Below are positions 53,973-63,988 of a stretch of DNA of 64,000 bases, piece after piece. The notes beneath the pieces were generated by a model. The model searched no databases. It was given only the letters and a program-made list of their open reading frames with translations, and was not told the origin of the DNA. Position numbers and translations under genes: made by a program. Source of the DNA: Pseudovibrio exalbescens (GTDB taxonomy: Bacteria > Pseudomonadota > Alphaproteobacteria > Rhizobiales > Stappiaceae); the NCBI RefSeq assembly GCF_028737195.1, contig NZ_JAQZAJ010000007.1:186001-250000 (forward strand), written 5' to 3'. The first letter of the stretch is position 1; every line of letters begins with the position of its first letter.

Positions 53973-55272
53973 CTCTGACCATCTGCCGATTGAGCCGGAC
54001 GAGGCCGACACGCTGTTTCGGGCCTTGAGCGACTTGAAGGCTGTGGCGGTTGGCGTTTCGGGTGGGGCGGATTCTGTTGCGCTTCTGGTGCTGCTGTCTG
54101 AGTGGGCCAAGCGCGGTGATGGAAAACCCGCGATCGCTGCGATTACCGTTGATCACGGCTTGCGGCCGGAAGCCGCGACCGAGGCCGCTGGCGTGGCGCT
54201 GCTGTGCGAACAGTTGGGCGTTTCTCACAAGACGTTGCGTTGGAATGGGGGCGGGGCAAGCGGCAATCTGCAGGCGGCTGCGCGAGAGGCGCGCCATGGG
54301 TTGCTGCGAAATGAGGCCTTGGCTCAAGGCTGTGAGGCAATTGTGCTGGCCCATCATCTCGAAGATCAGGCAGAGACGTTTCTCTACCGGCTGGCGCGGG
54401 GCAGTGGCGTTTATGGGCTTGGGGCCATGCGTCCGGTTCGCCGTGATGTGATACCGCCTGTGATGCGACCGCTGCTCGAGGTTTCCAAAGAGCGTTTGAA
54501 GGCCAGTTTGCGCCTTCGCGGCATTTCCTGGTTTGAAGACCCGACCAACACGGACCTTCATTACGAGCGGGTGCGGTTCCGTCAGGCGCAGCCAATGCTT
54601 GCAGAACTTGGGCTTACGCCGCAGCGGCTCTCAGAAACAGCACACCGGCTTGCGCGGGCCAGTGATGCGCTGGACGTTTGGGTCACTCGGTTTTTCGAGG
54701 ATTACTGTACCGTGCATCCTGCTGGCCCGGTACGTGTGATGCGTTCTCGTTTCGTGGAGTTGCCGGAGGAAGTGGGACTGCGCTTGGTGGCGCGGCTGGT
54801 CAAGCTTGTGGGCGGCGGCGATTATACGCCGCGTCTTGCCTCAGTTGAGCGGCTCTACGAGAAGTTGGCTAACCCTGAATTTGCTGGGGGCGGCGCGACA
54901 TTGGGCGGTGTACGGCTGCACTTGCGCCGGGATGAGGCGTTTATCTTCAAGGAACTTGGCCGCGTTCCACCGGCGGAGGTCGATATCCATTCGGTCCCTG
55001 AGGGCGCTTGGGATGGTCGGTTTACATATCGTGCGCAAAATGTGCCAGAGGGCTCCTGCCTCAAGGTGCTGGGTGCCGGTGGATTTGCTGAGTATGGCCT
55101 TGAGGCCTTTGAGGATTGGCCGAAAACTGCGTTTGAAAGTGCGCCAATTGTTGTATTTCCACGTGGAATGCCCTACATCCCGTGGACTGGAGTACAGGCG
55201 TCGCTGACCTCAGAAAACACAGCAACCCGTCCCTGTCGTGTGTCCGTCGAGTTGATCCGTAGCGTGCTTTGA
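53956..55272 (+). CDS. tilS: tRNA(Ile)-lysidine synthetase
   Basis: A 438-residue N-type ATP pyrophosphatase that changes C34 of tRNA-Ile2 to lysidine. The PP-loop is VAVGVSGGADSVALL (about residues 29-43); VDHGLRPEA, GNLQAAAREARHGLL and LAHHLEDQAETFLYRLARGS follow, as does WFEDPTN. The C-terminal region is shorter and less conserved. GTG 53956 is inferred by length; it overlaps cpoB by 17 bases. Confidence 0.92.
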   Translation: MPAVANSDHLPIEPDEADTLFRALSDLKAVAVGVSGGADSVALLVLLSEWAKRGDGKPAIAAITVDHGLRPEAATEAAGVALLCEQLGVSHKTLRWNGGGASGNLQAAAREARHGLLRNEALAQGCEAIVLAHHLEDQAETFLYRLARGSGVYGLGAMRPVRRDVIPPVMRPLLEVSKERLKASLRLRGISWFEDPTNTDLHYERVRFRQAQPMLAELGLTPQRLSETAHRLARASDALDVWVTRFFEDYCTVHPAGPVRVMRSRFVELPEEVGLRLVARLVKLVGGGDYTPRLASVERLYEKLANPEFAGGGATLGGVRLHLRRDEAFIFKELGRVPPAEVDIHSVPEGAWDGRFTYRAQNVPEGSCLKVLGAGGFAEYGLEAFEDWPKTAFESAPIVVFPRGMPYIPWTGVQASLTSENTATRPCRVSVELIRSVL

Positions 55273-55466
55273 CGACCATTGAGCAGATTTTGGGATTGCT
55301 GGTGGATATGATCCACCACAAATTCTTGAAGATGGCAGGCTAGATTGTTGAATTTTACGGTAGCCCTCGTGGTTTTCGTCTTAAGAAATTAGAATTGTAG
55401 CTGTGTCATTCTTGAGTCCACCTTGGCAGGTCCGTTGTGGGCGCCTATGTTACGACAAGAGATAAA

Positions 55467-55514
55467 ATGAAACGCGAAGACCTCCGCGCCTCAGCGGTAA
55501 AGGGATCGAAATGA
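55467..55514 (+). CDS. 15-codon leader ORF overlapping the ftsH start
   Basis: ATG at 55467 reads [15 protein letters not shown] and stops with TGA at 55512-55514, sharing ATGA with the ftsH start. The upstream ribosome site is weak (AAGAGA). Whether it is translated is unknown; the overlap is what would be expected for translational coupling. Confidence 0.3.
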   Translation: MKREDLRASAVKGSK

Positions 55515-57433
55515 ACGCAAATTTCCGGAACTTCGCCCTGTGGGTGATCATCGGCCTTCTGCTGATTGCTTTGTTCCAGCTTTTCCAAAGCCCGGCCTCG
55601 AGAACGAATGCCAATGAGATTCCGTTCTCCCAGTTCCTTAGCCAAGCAGAGCAAGGGGACGTGCGAGAGGTTACAATTCAGCAGCAGCAGATCACTGGCT
55701 CCTACTCAAGTGGCGGCAAATTCCAAACATATGCGCCGGACAACGCGCAGTATGTTGAGCTTCTGCGCTCCAAGGGTGTGATGATCAATGCGAAGCCGCC
55801 TTCTGAGAATTTCTCGCTGCTGGGTGCGTTGATTTCGTGGTTCCCGATGTTGCTGATCCTCGGCATCTGGATATTCGTGATGCGGCAGATGCAAGGTTCC
55901 GGCGGCAAGGCTATGGGCTTTGGTAAGTCCAAGGCGAAGATGCTGACCGAGGCACAGGGCCGCGTGACCTTTGACGACGTTGCCGGTATTGATGAAGCCA
56001 AGGAAGACCTGCAAGAGATCGTCGAGTTTCTGCGCGACCCGCAGAAGTTCCAGCGTCTCGGTGGTCAGATCCCGCGCGGCTGTCTGCTGGTCGGTCCTCC
56101 AGGTACTGGTAAGACCCTGACTGCTCGCGCTGTGGCGGGTGAGGCGAACGTGCCGTTCTTCACCATCTCCGGTTCCGACTTCGTTGAAATGTTCGTTGGT
56201 GTGGGTGCATCTCGTGTGCGCGACATGTTCGAGCAGGCGAAGAAGAACGCGCCATGCATCATCTTCATCGATGAAATCGATGCTGTGGGTCGTCATCGTG
56301 GTGCCGGTCTTGGCGGCGGTAACGATGAACGCGAACAGACCTTGAACCAGTTGCTGGTTGAAATGGATGGTTTTGAGCCTAACGAGGGCATCATCATCAT
56401 CGCGGCAACCAACCGTCCTGACGTTCTGGACCCTGCGCTGCTGCGTCCGGGCCGCTTCGACCGTCAGATCGTGGTGCCGAACCCAGATATTACGGGCCGC
56501 GAAAAGATCCTCAAGGTGCACATGCGCAAGGTGCCTCTGGCCCCAGACGTTGATGTGAAAACCCTTGCACGCGGCACACCGGGTTTCTCTGGTGCAGACT
56601 TGATGAACCTCGTGAACGAAGCTGCGCTGCTTGCTGCGCGTCGCTCCAAGCGTCTGGTCACCATGGCCGAGTTTGAGGATGCAAAGGACAAGGTCATGAT
56701 GGGTGCGGAACGCCGTACGCTGGTCATGACCGAGGAAGAGAAGAAGCTGACCGCTTTCCACGAGGCTGGACACGCGCTGGTCGCGTTGCACATGCCTGCT
56801 TCTGATCCGATCCACAAGGCGACCATCATTCCGCGTGGCCGTGCGCTGGGTATGGTGATGCGTCTGCCGGAAAAGGATCAGGTGTCTTTGACACGTGCCA
56901 AGTGTAAGGCCGACCTTGCGGTGGCTATGGGTGGCCGCGTGGCTGAAGAGATGATCTTCGGCTACGAGAAAGTGACCTCAGGCGCATCCGGTGACATCCA
57001 GATGGCGACCAAACTGGCTCGTGCGATGGCAACCCAGTTCGGTATGTCCGACAAGCTCGGTCCGCTGCTTTACGGCGAAAACCAAGAGGAAGTGTTCCTC
57101 GGCCACTCCGTTGCGAAGAACCAGAACGTCTCTGATGAAACGCAGCAGATGGTTGATGCTGAAGTTAAGCACTTCGTCAACGAAGGGTATGAAACCGCAA
57201 CACGCATTTTGAAGGAGCACGAAGATCAGCTCCACACCATCGCGAACGGCCTCATTGAGTACGAGACCTTGAGCGGTGATGAAATCAAAAAGCTGTTGGA
57301 AGGGGAAGCTCCGGTTCGCGACGAAGGCGACGATGTGCCTCCAGCACGTTCCTCCGGCATTCCTTCGACTGGATCGAAGAAGTCCGGCGGCGAAGCAAGT
57401 GGCGATGGCCTGGAGCCTCAGCCTCAGGGTTAA
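55511..57433 (+). CDS. ftsH: ATP-dependent zinc metalloprotease FtsH
   Basis: A 640-residue membrane-bound AAA+ protease. Helix 1 is [18 protein letters not shown]; helix 2 near residue 105 ([17 protein letters not shown]). Walker A GPPGTGKT starts near residue 195, Walker [12 protein letters not shown] follows, then the second region of homology ending RPGRFDRQ; the zinc site HEAGH is at about 417-421. It degrades misfolded membrane proteins and LpxC in relatives. Start ATG 55511 has AAAGGG upstream. Confidence 0.97.
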   Translation: MNANFRNFALWVIIGLLLIALFQLFQSPASRTNANEIPFSQFLSQAEQGDVREVTIQQQQITGSYSSGGKFQTYAPDNAQYVELLRSKGVMINAKPPSENFSLLGALISWFPMLLILGIWIFVMRQMQGSGGKAMGFGKSKAKMLTEAQGRVTFDDVAGIDEAKEDLQEIVEFLRDPQKFQRLGGQIPRGCLLVGPPGTGKTLTARAVAGEANVPFFTISGSDFVEMFVGVGASRVRDMFEQAKKNAPCIIFIDEIDAVGRHRGAGLGGGNDEREQTLNQLLVEMDGFEPNEGIIIIAATNRPDVLDPALLRPGRFDRQIVVPNPDITGREKILKVHMRKVPLAPDVDVKTLARGTPGFSGADLMNLVNEAALLAARRSKRLVTMAEFEDAKDKVMMGAERRTLVMTEEEKKLTAFHEAGHALVALHMPASDPIHKATIIPRGRALGMVMRLPEKDQVSLTRAKCKADLAVAMGGRVAEEMIFGYEKVTSGASGDIQMATKLARAMATQFGMSDKLGPLLYGENQEEVFLGHSVAKNQNVSDETQQMVDAEVKHFVNEGYETATRILKEHEDQLHTIANGLIEYETLSGDEIKKLLEGEAPVRDEGDDVPPARSSGIPSTGSKKSGGEASGDGLEPQPQG

Positions 57434-57462
57434 ACGCCAAACAGACGACCACAATTTTGCGG

Positions 57463-57490
57463 ACGCCCGGTGGAAAACATCGGGCGTTTT
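57463..57490 (+). terminator. ftsH terminator
   Basis: ACGCCCG and CGGGCGT enclose an eleven-base loop, followed by TTT and then GCTTTG. Confidence 0.75.
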
Positions 57491-57711
57491 GCTTTGTTGT
57501 CTAATTTGCTTGAACTTGTTTGCCTACTGGTAACAAAAGAACACATTTTTTGACCCCACAGGGGCCGCCGATGATTGTATCAAGCTGAAAGAGAACAAAT
57601 TCTTCGTGCTTGATCAGCTAAGGTCCCGGTCAACACCAAGAAAAGATGAGGATGATCCTGCTGCCCGCCGCTTAAGCGGCGCAGCTGCATCAGAGAAAAC
57701 AGGATTTGTGC

Positions 57712-59058
57712 ATGTCGCGAGCATATTTTGGTACCGATGGTATTCGCGGAACTGCCAACAAGTGGCCAATTACACCAGAGATCGCCCTGAAAGTGGGCAT
57801 GGCGGCGGGCATTACCTTCCGGCGTGGCAAGTACCGCCACCGGGTGGTTATTGGCAAGGACACGCGTCTTTCCGGCTACATGATTGAGAATGCGCTGGTG
57901 GCTGGTTTTACCGCCGTTGGTCTGGATGTGTTTGTTCTTGGCCCAATGCCGACCCCGGCTGTAGCGATGTTGACCCGCTCGCTTCGTGCGGATCTTGGCG
58001 TGATGATTTCGGCGTCCCACAACCCTTTCCAGGACAACGGCATCAAGTTTTTCGGCCCGGACGGTTTCAAGCTTTCCGATGAAACCGAGCTGGAGATCGA
58101 GCGCCTCATCGAAAGCGATGACCTTTCAGCCATTCTTGCAGAGCCTCATGAACTTGGCCGGGCCAAGCGCATTGACGGCGTGCGGGATCGCTACATGGAA
58201 TTTGCCAAGCGCACCTTGCCGCGGGACATCTCCCTTGAGGGTATGCGTATCGTGATCGATTGCGCCAATGGCGCGGCATACAAGGTGGCACCTGAGGTGC
58301 TGTGGGAAATGGGTGCCGAGGTTTTCCCAATCGGGGTTGAGCCAAATGGCTACAACATCAACAAGGACTGCGGCTCTACCTCTGTTGATGCGCTTTGCAA
58401 CAAGGTGCATGAGGTCCGCGCAGATATCGGTATCGCTCTGGATGGTGATGCAGACAGGGTCATTATTGTTGATGAAGAAGGCCGTGTGGTTGATGGCGAC
58501 CAGCTTATGGCAACGGTTGCGCAGTCCTGGCAGGAGGACAACCGTCTTTCCGCACCGGGCATCGTGGCGACCGTCATGTCTAACCTAGGGCTGGAGCGCT
58601 ACCTGAACGATATTGGCTTGCAGCTCGCTCGTACCAAGGTGGGGGATCGTTACGTGGTGGAGCACATGCGCGCCCATGGCTACAATCTGGGCGGAGAACA
58701 GTCAGGCCACATCGTGATGTCTGATTTTGCCACAACAGGCGACGGCCTCGTTGCAGCCCTGCAGTTGCTTGCGTGTGTGAAGAAGACCGACAGGCCGGTC
58801 TCTGACGTGTGTCGCCGCTTCGAGCCTGTGCCGCAACTGCTGAAAAACGTCCGCTACAACGGGGGCAAGCCGTTGGAGAATGACGATGTAAAGGCCGCCA
58901 TCAAGAATGGTGAGGACCGTTTGGCTGGGGCAGGGCGTCTTGTCATTCGTGCTTCAGGAACCGAGCCGTTGATCCGCGTGATGGGGGAGGCCGATGATGC
59001 CGTGCTTCTCGGCGATGTGGTTGACACGATTGTCGGCGCTGTTGAAACGGCCGCTTAA
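57712..59058 (+). CDS. glmM: phosphoglucosamine mutase
   Basis: A 448-residue enzyme that converts glucosamine-6-P to glucosamine-1-P for UDP-GlcNAc synthesis. The phosphoserine is in [17 protein letters not shown] (about residue 102); the metal loop is DGDADRVI, and the sugar-binding GGEQSGHIV and phosphate-binding [12 protein letters not shown] loops are intact. [16 protein letters not shown] opens the protein. ATG 57712 has AGGA upstream. It follows ftsH, separated by a terminator, the common order. Confidence 0.97.
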   Translation: MSRAYFGTDGIRGTANKWPITPEIALKVGMAAGITFRRGKYRHRVVIGKDTRLSGYMIENALVAGFTAVGLDVFVLGPMPTPAVAMLTRSLRADLGVMISASHNPFQDNGIKFFGPDGFKLSDETELEIERLIESDDLSAILAEPHELGRAKRIDGVRDRYMEFAKRTLPRDISLEGMRIVIDCANGAAYKVAPEVLWEMGAEVFPIGVEPNGYNINKDCGSTSVDALCNKVHEVRADIGIALDGDADRVIIVDEEGRVVDGDQLMATVAQSWQEDNRLSAPGIVATVMSNLGLERYLNDIGLQLARTKVGDRYVVEHMRAHGYNLGGEQSGHIVMSDFATTGDGLVAALQLLACVKKTDRPVSDVCRRFEPVPQLLKNVRYNGGKPLENDDVKAAIKNGEDRLAGAGRLVIRASGTEPLIRVMGEADDAVLLGDVVDTIVGAVETAA

Positions 59059-59085
59059 ACAACCTGTTAATCTTTGTTAAGATGG

Positions 59086-59115
59086 AAGCCGTCCAACAGG
59101 GCGGCTTTCTTTTGT
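59086..59115 (+). terminator. glmM terminator
   Basis: AAGCCGTCC and GGGCGGCTT (one G-U pair) enclose AACA, followed by TCTTTTG. Confidence 0.8.
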
Positions 59116-59177
59116 TCTGGATAAGTAAATATGTATTAAGAATTTGTTTGGGTTAAAAAACTCAGTAAATACTCATG

Positions 59178-59194
59178 GTTAATTTATGGGTAAT
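59178..59194 (-). promoter_or_regulatory. CtrA-like box upstream of the outer-membrane protein gene
   Basis: On the minus strand TTAC-CCATAAA-TTAAC matches the CtrA consensus TTAA-N7-TTAAC at eight of nine positions. It lies about 80 bases before the start of the beta-barrel gene. Confidence 0.4.
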
Positions 59195-59273
59195 TATTTT
59201 CTTGTCTACTGTGCCTAGTATTTTAGTGCGGGGCCGCTTCCGGAGGGTGGTGGTTACCTGAAGGGGCAGAGAC

Positions 59274-60068
59274 ATGAAGTTTGTATCTCGCGTTGTTTCA
59301 TTCAGTTTGTTTTCATTGGTTGCAGGTTCCGCAATTGCTGCGGACCTGCCAGAGCCGGTTATCGAGCATGTGCCTGTCATTCCGGCGGCCAGCTCAAGCG
59401 GGTGGTATCTGCGTGGCGATATTGGCTACAAGATCTACAAGGCACCGAAGACAACTTATAGCGACAGCATCATCTTTGAAGGTGAGGAACAGGATCCCAC
59501 AGGCATTATCGGTGCCGGTGTGGGGTATCGGTTCAACGAGCACCTGCGCACCGATGTTACAGTTGACTACGAGTGGCCCTCTGATTTTGATGGGCGTGTC
59601 GACTGTCTGACCAACTGCGGCACTGGACCCGGTATTGCACAGTCCGTTGAAACCGCAAGTCTGGACGTGTGGACCATTCTTTGGAACGTCTATGCCGACC
59701 TTGGCAACTATCGCGGCTTTACGCCGTATGTAGGGGCGGGTATCGGTGCTTCCTACGTGTCCTACGATGACATTCGCTATGTGAATCCGAACGGCGCAGA
59801 AGGGGGATATCCCTCTGATGGAAAGTGGAACTTCTCCTGGGCTGCCATGGCCGGTGTTGGCTACGCCATTACACCAAGTTGGCATCTTGATGCAGGCTAC
59901 CGCTACCTTTGGATTGGAGATGGCAAGTCCGCGAACTTCTCAAGCAATGGCGTGAATGATCACATCAAGTACGAAGATCTGGCGGCTCATGAGTTCCGTG
60001 TGGGGCTGCGATACGAGTTTGGCCAAGAGAACGCTTTTGCTCCCGGTCCGGTAGTTGCAACCTACTGA
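59274..60068 (+). CDS. outer-membrane beta-barrel protein (Omp25/31-like)
   Basis: A 264-residue protein with a signal peptide (FVSRVVSFSLFSLVAGSAIA, then ADLPEP). GWYLRGDIGYKIYK, IGAGVGYRFNEHLRTDVTVD, YADLGNYRGFTPYVGAGIGA and WHLDAGYRYLWIGDG are alternating strands of an eight-stranded barrel. The terminal residue is Tyr (VATY), not Phe, which is less common for the assembly signal. Similar porin-like proteins are abundant in Hyphomicrobiales; the exact role is unknown. A CtrA-like box lies upstream and a terminator downstream. Confidence 0.85.
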   Translation: MKFVSRVVSFSLFSLVAGSAIAADLPEPVIEHVPVIPAASSSGWYLRGDIGYKIYKAPKTTYSDSIIFEGEEQDPTGIIGAGVGYRFNEHLRTDVTVDYEWPSDFDGRVDCLTNCGTGPGIAQSVETASLDVWTILWNVYADLGNYRGFTPYVGAGIGASYVSYDDIRYVNPNGAEGGYPSDGKWNFSWAAMAGVGYAITPSWHLDAGYRYLWIGDGKSANFSSNGVNDHIKYEDLAAHEFRVGLRYEFGQENAFAPGPVVATY

Positions 60069-60092
60069 CCGCAGGCGGAATGAACGATGATC

Positions 60093-60120
60093 AAGGCTCG
60101 CTTCGGCGGGCCTTTTGTTT
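60093..60120 (+). terminator. outer-membrane protein gene terminator
   Basis: AAGGCTCGC and GCGGGCCTT (one G-U pair) close a TTCG tetraloop, then TTGTTT. Confidence 0.85.
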
Positions 60121-60153
60121 TGCTTGTCGCTTGAATGGAAGGATTGCGTCCTC

Positions 60154-60191
60154 ATCCAACATATGAGACAGATAAGTCTCATATGTTGGAT
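60154..60191. promoter_or_regulatory. 16-bp-arm perfect palindrome before the GNAT gene
   Basis: ATCCAACATATGAGAC (60154-60169) and its exact inverse complement (60176-60191) are separated by AGATAA. The element ends 12 bases before the GNAT start. There is no T tract after it, so an operator is more likely than a terminator. Confidence 0.7.
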
Positions 60192-60203
60192 AGGGCGGAA
60201 GTC

Positions 60204-60803
60204 ATGCGCATTGAGAGCCTTCAGGATTTGGGCATTGAACGCGGCGTGAAGCCCGACGACATTCGTGCAGTGACCGAGCTTTATGTTCGCTGTCTGGCCT
60301 CCAAGATCTTGCCCATTTTAGGCGATTACCCCAAAGCCGTTGACTTGTTTGAAGGTGCGCTCAACAGCCATCAGGTGTTGATTGCAAAACATAAAGGGCA
60401 GGTGGTTGGGGTTCTTGGGCTGAAAACAGCGAGTGCCTCTCCTTACGAGCCAACGTTACGGGAGGCTTGGCGGATCCTCGGTGTTTTGGGGCCCTTGCGC
60501 CTGATGCTGCTCGGATTGCTCGACAACTCCTGCGACCCTCAAACAGTTTTTATCGACGGTCTTGCGGTCCACGAGGAGGCGCGTAGCTTGGGAATTGGCT
60601 CCTTGCTGCTGTCGAAGGCGGAGGAGATTGCGCGCACGGACGGCAAGTCATTCCTCGCACTGGAGGTGATCAACACCAATCCCCGTGCTGAAGCGCTCTA
60701 CCTGAAACACGGTTTCCGAAGGGTGGCAGAGCAGCGGCTGGGTATTCTGGAGTTGTTCTTCGATTTCTCGAGAGCTGCTGAAATGCGCAAATCACTCGTG
60801 TGA
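60204..60803 (+). CDS. GNAT family N-acetyltransferase
   Basis: A 199-residue acetyltransferase. The acetyl-CoA motif A is VFIDGLAVHEEARSLGIGSL (RSLGIG is the Q/RxxGxG/A loop); motif B LEVINTNPRAEALYLKHGFR follows. The N-terminal half (DIRAVTELYVRCLASKILPI) is less typical and may define the acceptor site. I choose ATG 60204 because GGGCGGA precedes it and it lies outside the palindrome; ATG 60135 and ATG 60183 would start before or inside it. Substrate unknown. Confidence 0.85.
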   Translation: MRIESLQDLGIERGVKPDDIRAVTELYVRCLASKILPILGDYPKAVDLFEGALNSHQVLIAKHKGQVVGVLGLKTASASPYEPTLREAWRILGVLGPLRLMLLGLLDNSCDPQTVFIDGLAVHEEARSLGIGSLLLSKAEEIARTDGKSFLALEVINTNPRAEALYLKHGFRRVAEQRLGILELFFDFSRAAEMRKSLV

Positions 60804-60994
60804 GGATGGCATCAAGATGCTCAGTGATGGCGGTTGGCGCTCCTGATTCGCGTGGCTACCTGCAAAAAAGTGTCGAACTGTTCTAATTCTCTATCTCTCT
60901 GAAAAGACAAGGGAATAGTGAATGCACCGCAGCATGGGGAGAGTATCTCGGTCATGCTCTGGCCAAAAAGTTTGTTGACCGTCTGCGTGGTTTC

Positions 60995-61057
60995 GCATAG
61001 ACCCGTCGGTGGGACACCCCTCCCCAACGAGGGGCGCCTATCTGAGAGGGTAGTTAA
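60995..61057 (+). promoter_or_regulatory. serC-type leader RNA element
   Basis: The leader directly before the serC start resembles the serC RNA motif described upstream of serC in alphaproteobacteria. CCCCTC (61017-61022) pairs with GAGGGG (61029-61034), and CTATC (61038-61042) pairs with GGTAG (61049-61053) so that the ribosome site GAGAGGG is partly sequestered. The identification rests on memory of the motif and on position. Confidence 0.65.
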
Positions 61058-62233
61058 ATGGCGAATATTGAAATGCCGGTTACAAAGCCGGCAAACCCGA
61101 ACTTTTCTTCGGGCCCTTGTGCGAAGCGTCCAGGCTGGACTCCAGCTGCATTGAATGACGCGCCTTTGGGCCGTTCTCACCGAGCAAAAATTGGCAAGGC
61201 AAAGCTTGCGGAAGCGATTGGGCTTACCCGCGAAGTGCTTGGCGTGCCTGACGATTACCGCATTGGTATCGTTCCTGCTTCTGACACCGGTGCAGTCGAA
61301 ATGGCCATGTGGTCCATGCTCGGCGCGCGTCCGGTTGACATGCTGGCGTGGGAGAGCTTTGGTTCGGGTTGGGTTACTGACGTAGTCAAGCAGTTGAAAC
61401 TGGCGGATGCCCGCGTGATTGAAGCCCCCTACGGTGAGCTTCCTGATCTCGCACAGGTTAATCCGGCCCACGACATTGTCTTCACATGGAATGGCACAAC
61501 CTCTGGCGTTCGCGTGGCGAATGCAGACTGGATCGCTGACGACCGTGAAGGCCTGGTGATTTGCGATGCAACTTCAGCCGCATTCGCACAGGAGCTGGAT
61601 TACGCCAAGCTCGATGTGATCACGTATTCCTGGCAGAAAGTCATGGGTGGCGAAGGCGCTCATGGTATTCTCATTCTCTCTCCACGCGCTGTTGAGCGTC
61701 TGGAGACCTATACGCCGGCATGGCCGCTGCCGAAGATCTTCCGCATGACCAAAGGTGGAAAGCTCATTGAAGGGATCTTCAAGGGCGAAACCATCAACAC
61801 ACCCAGCATGCTCTGCGTCGAGGACTACATCGACACCCTGAAGTGGGGCAAGAGCGTTGGGGGTCTTGAGGGGCTGATCAAGCGCGCGGATGCCAATGCA
61901 AACGCGATCACTGCATGGGTAGAGAAGACCGATTGGGTCGACTTCCTTGCAGTGGACCCTGCAACCCGTTCCAATACCTCCGTCTGTCTGAAGATCGTAG
62001 ATGCAGACGTAGCAGCTCTTGATGCTGCCGCACAGGCCGCCTTTGCTAAGGCGCTTGTTGCAGCTCTAGATGCTGAGGGCGTGGCTTATGACATCGGTGC
62101 TTATCGTGATGCACCGTCGGGCCTGCGCATCTGGTGTGGTGCCACTGTTGAGACCTCGAATGTTGAGGCTTTGCTACCGTGGCTGGACTGGGCGTTTGCC
62201 GTTGAAAAGGCGAAGCTGACAGCTGCCCGCTAA
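61058..62233 (+). CDS. serC: phosphoserine aminotransferase (alphaproteobacterial type)
   Basis: A 391-residue PLP enzyme that converts 3-phosphohydroxypyruvate to phosphoserine. The long N-terminus [20 protein letters not shown] is the mark of the alphaproteobacterial branch. The PLP lysine is in [28 protein letters not shown] and [12 protein letters not shown] bind cofactor. It is followed after about 100 bases by serA, the enzyme supplying its substrate, and is preceded by a leader RNA likely to tune translation. Confidence 0.95.
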   Translation: MANIEMPVTKPANPNFSSGPCAKRPGWTPAALNDAPLGRSHRAKIGKAKLAEAIGLTREVLGVPDDYRIGIVPASDTGAVEMAMWSMLGARPVDMLAWESFGSGWVTDVVKQLKLADARVIEAPYGELPDLAQVNPAHDIVFTWNGTTSGVRVANADWIADDREGLVICDATSAAFAQELDYAKLDVITYSWQKVMGGEGAHGILILSPRAVERLETYTPAWPLPKIFRMTKGGKLIEGIFKGETINTPSMLCVEDYIDTLKWGKSVGGLEGLIKRADANANAITAWVEKTDWVDFLAVDPATRSNTSVCLKIVDADVAALDAAAQAAFAKALVAALDAEGVAYDIGAYRDAPSGLRIWCGATVETSNVEALLPWLDWAFAVEKAKLTAAR

Positions 62234-62334
62234 CAAAAGCGGCTGCTGCCTTTCTTGAGATTTTTTGAATAGAGAATGAGCATTCCGGCGCGTTGGGGCG
62301 CCGGACCCTGCTTCGTGCGCAAAAGGAACGTGTC

Positions 62335-63921
62335 ATGGCTCCTAAGGTACTGATTTCTGATAAGCTTTCTCCTGCCGCTGTTGAGATCTTCAAAGAACGC
62401 GGCTGTGAAGTGGACTTCCTGCCTGACGTTGGCAAGGATAAGGAAAAACTGGCTGAGATCATTGGCCAGTATGATGGTCTTGCAATTCGCTCTGCCACGA
62501 AAGTGACAGAGAAGATCCTTGCCGCTGCCGACAACCTGAAAGTGATCGGCCGTGCCGGTATCGGTGTTGATAACGTTGATATTCCGGCCGCAACGACCAA
62601 GGGTGTGATCGTGATGAACACGCCTTTCGGCAATGCCATCACAACGGCAGAACATGCAATTGCAATGATGTTCGCCGTTGCCCGCCAGCTTCCTGCCGCA
62701 GACACTTCCACACAGGCTGGCAAGTGGGAAAAATCCAAGTTCATGGGTACTGAGATTACCTCAAAGACCCTTGGCCTGATTGGGTGCGGAAATATTGGCT
62801 CCATCGTTGCCGACCGTGCCATTGGCCTCAAGATGCGTGTCGTTGCGTTCGACCCGTTCCTGTCTGATGAGCGTGCGCAGGACATTGGCGTGGAAAAGGT
62901 GGATCTTGATACACTTCTTGCCCGTGCAGATTTCATTACCTTGCACACCCCGCTGACCGACAAGACGCGCAATATCATTGATGCGGCTGCCATCGAGAAG
63001 ATGAAGAAGGGTGCCTACCTCATCAACTGTGCCCGTGGTGGTCTGGTGGATGAAGTTGCCCTGCGTGCAGGCCTTGATTCCGGCAAGATTGGCGGCGCTG
63101 CCGTTGATGTGTTCGTTGAAGAGCCTGCCAAGGAAAATCCGCTGTTTGGCGCGCCAAACGTTGTTTGTACGCCGCACCTTGGGGCCTCCACTACCGAGGC
63201 GCAGGAGAATGTTGCGCTGCAAGTGGCAGAGCAGATGGCTGACTATCTGGTGAAGGGTGCCGTATCAAACGCGCTCAACATGCCATCCATCACCGCAGAA
63301 GAAGCGCCAAAACTGACACCGTTCGTCAAGCTGGCCGAGCTGCTGGGTTCCTTTGCCGGACAGGCCACTGAAACAGGCATCAAGGGCATTCGCATCGAGT
63401 ATGAGGGTGAAGTTGCCGAGATGAACGTGAAGGCCATGACGGCAGCTGCGGTTACCGGCGTTCTTCAGCCGCTGCTGCAGACCGTGAACATGGTTTCTGC
63501 GCCGGTCATGGCGCGCGAGCGTGGCATCACCATCGAAGACATTCGCCGCGAACAGCACGGTGTTTATGAGAACTACATTCGCCTGACGATTATCACAGAA
63601 CGTCAGGAGCGCTCTGTCGCCGGTACTGTTTTCTCCGATGGCAAGCCACGTATCATTCAGATCAAGGGCATCAACATGGAAGCCGAACTGGGTGAAAACA
63701 TGCTGTACGTCACCAATGATGACAAGCCAGGCTTTATCGGCCAGCTCGGTTCCATTCTCGGTGAGGCGGGCGTCAACATCGCAACTTTCAACCTGGGCCG
63801 TAAGGCTGAGGGCGAAGAGGCGATCTGTCTTGTTGAAGTGGATGGCCAGATTCCAGCGGACGCTCTGGAAAAAATCGCAGCCATTGGCCAGGTCAACCAG
63901 GTCAAGCAGCTGCACTTTTAA
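62335..63921 (+). CDS. serA: D-3-phosphoglycerate dehydrogenase
   Basis: A 528-residue enzyme of the long type, first step of serine synthesis from 3-phosphoglycerate. The NAD site is GLIGCGNIGSIVADRAIGLK; the catalytic Arg/Glu/His are in INCARGGLVDE, DVFVEEPAKENPLF and TPHLGASTTEAQ; the intervening ASB domain and a C-terminal ACT domain (NDDKPGFIGQLGSILGEAGV) may sense serine. ATG 62335 follows AAGGAACG; an in-frame ATG at 62293 adds 14 residues. A terminator closes the window. Confidence 0.96.
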   Translation: MAPKVLISDKLSPAAVEIFKERGCEVDFLPDVGKDKEKLAEIIGQYDGLAIRSATKVTEKILAAADNLKVIGRAGIGVDNVDIPAATTKGVIVMNTPFGNAITTAEHAIAMMFAVARQLPAADTSTQAGKWEKSKFMGTEITSKTLGLIGCGNIGSIVADRAIGLKMRVVAFDPFLSDERAQDIGVEKVDLDTLLARADFITLHTPLTDKTRNIIDAAAIEKMKKGAYLINCARGGLVDEVALRAGLDSGKIGGAAVDVFVEEPAKENPLFGAPNVVCTPHLGASTTEAQENVALQVAEQMADYLVKGAVSNALNMPSITAEEAPKLTPFVKLAELLGSFAGQATETGIKGIRIEYEGEVAEMNVKAMTAAAVTGVLQPLLQTVNMVSAPVMARERGITIEDIRREQHGVYENYIRLTIITERQERSVAGTVFSDGKPRIIQIKGINMEAELGENMLYVTNDDKPGFIGQLGSILGEAGVNIATFNLGRKAEGEEAICLVEVDGQIPADALEKIAAIGQVNQVKQLHF

Positions 63922-63960
63922 AAACAACTAGAGCAGCGTCACCTTCCTCCCAGGGAAGAA

Positions 63961-63988
63961 GCGGGTCTCCATTGAGGCCCGCTTTTTT
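63961..63988 (+). terminator. serA terminator
   Basis: GCGGGTCTC and GAGGCCCGC (one G-U pair) enclose four bases and are followed by six T residues. Confidence 0.9.

Noticed and set aside
59066-59081. CtrA box at TTAATCTTTGTTAA after glmM
   Set aside because: The half-sites are separated by six bases, not seven, and the site lies just before the glmM terminator.
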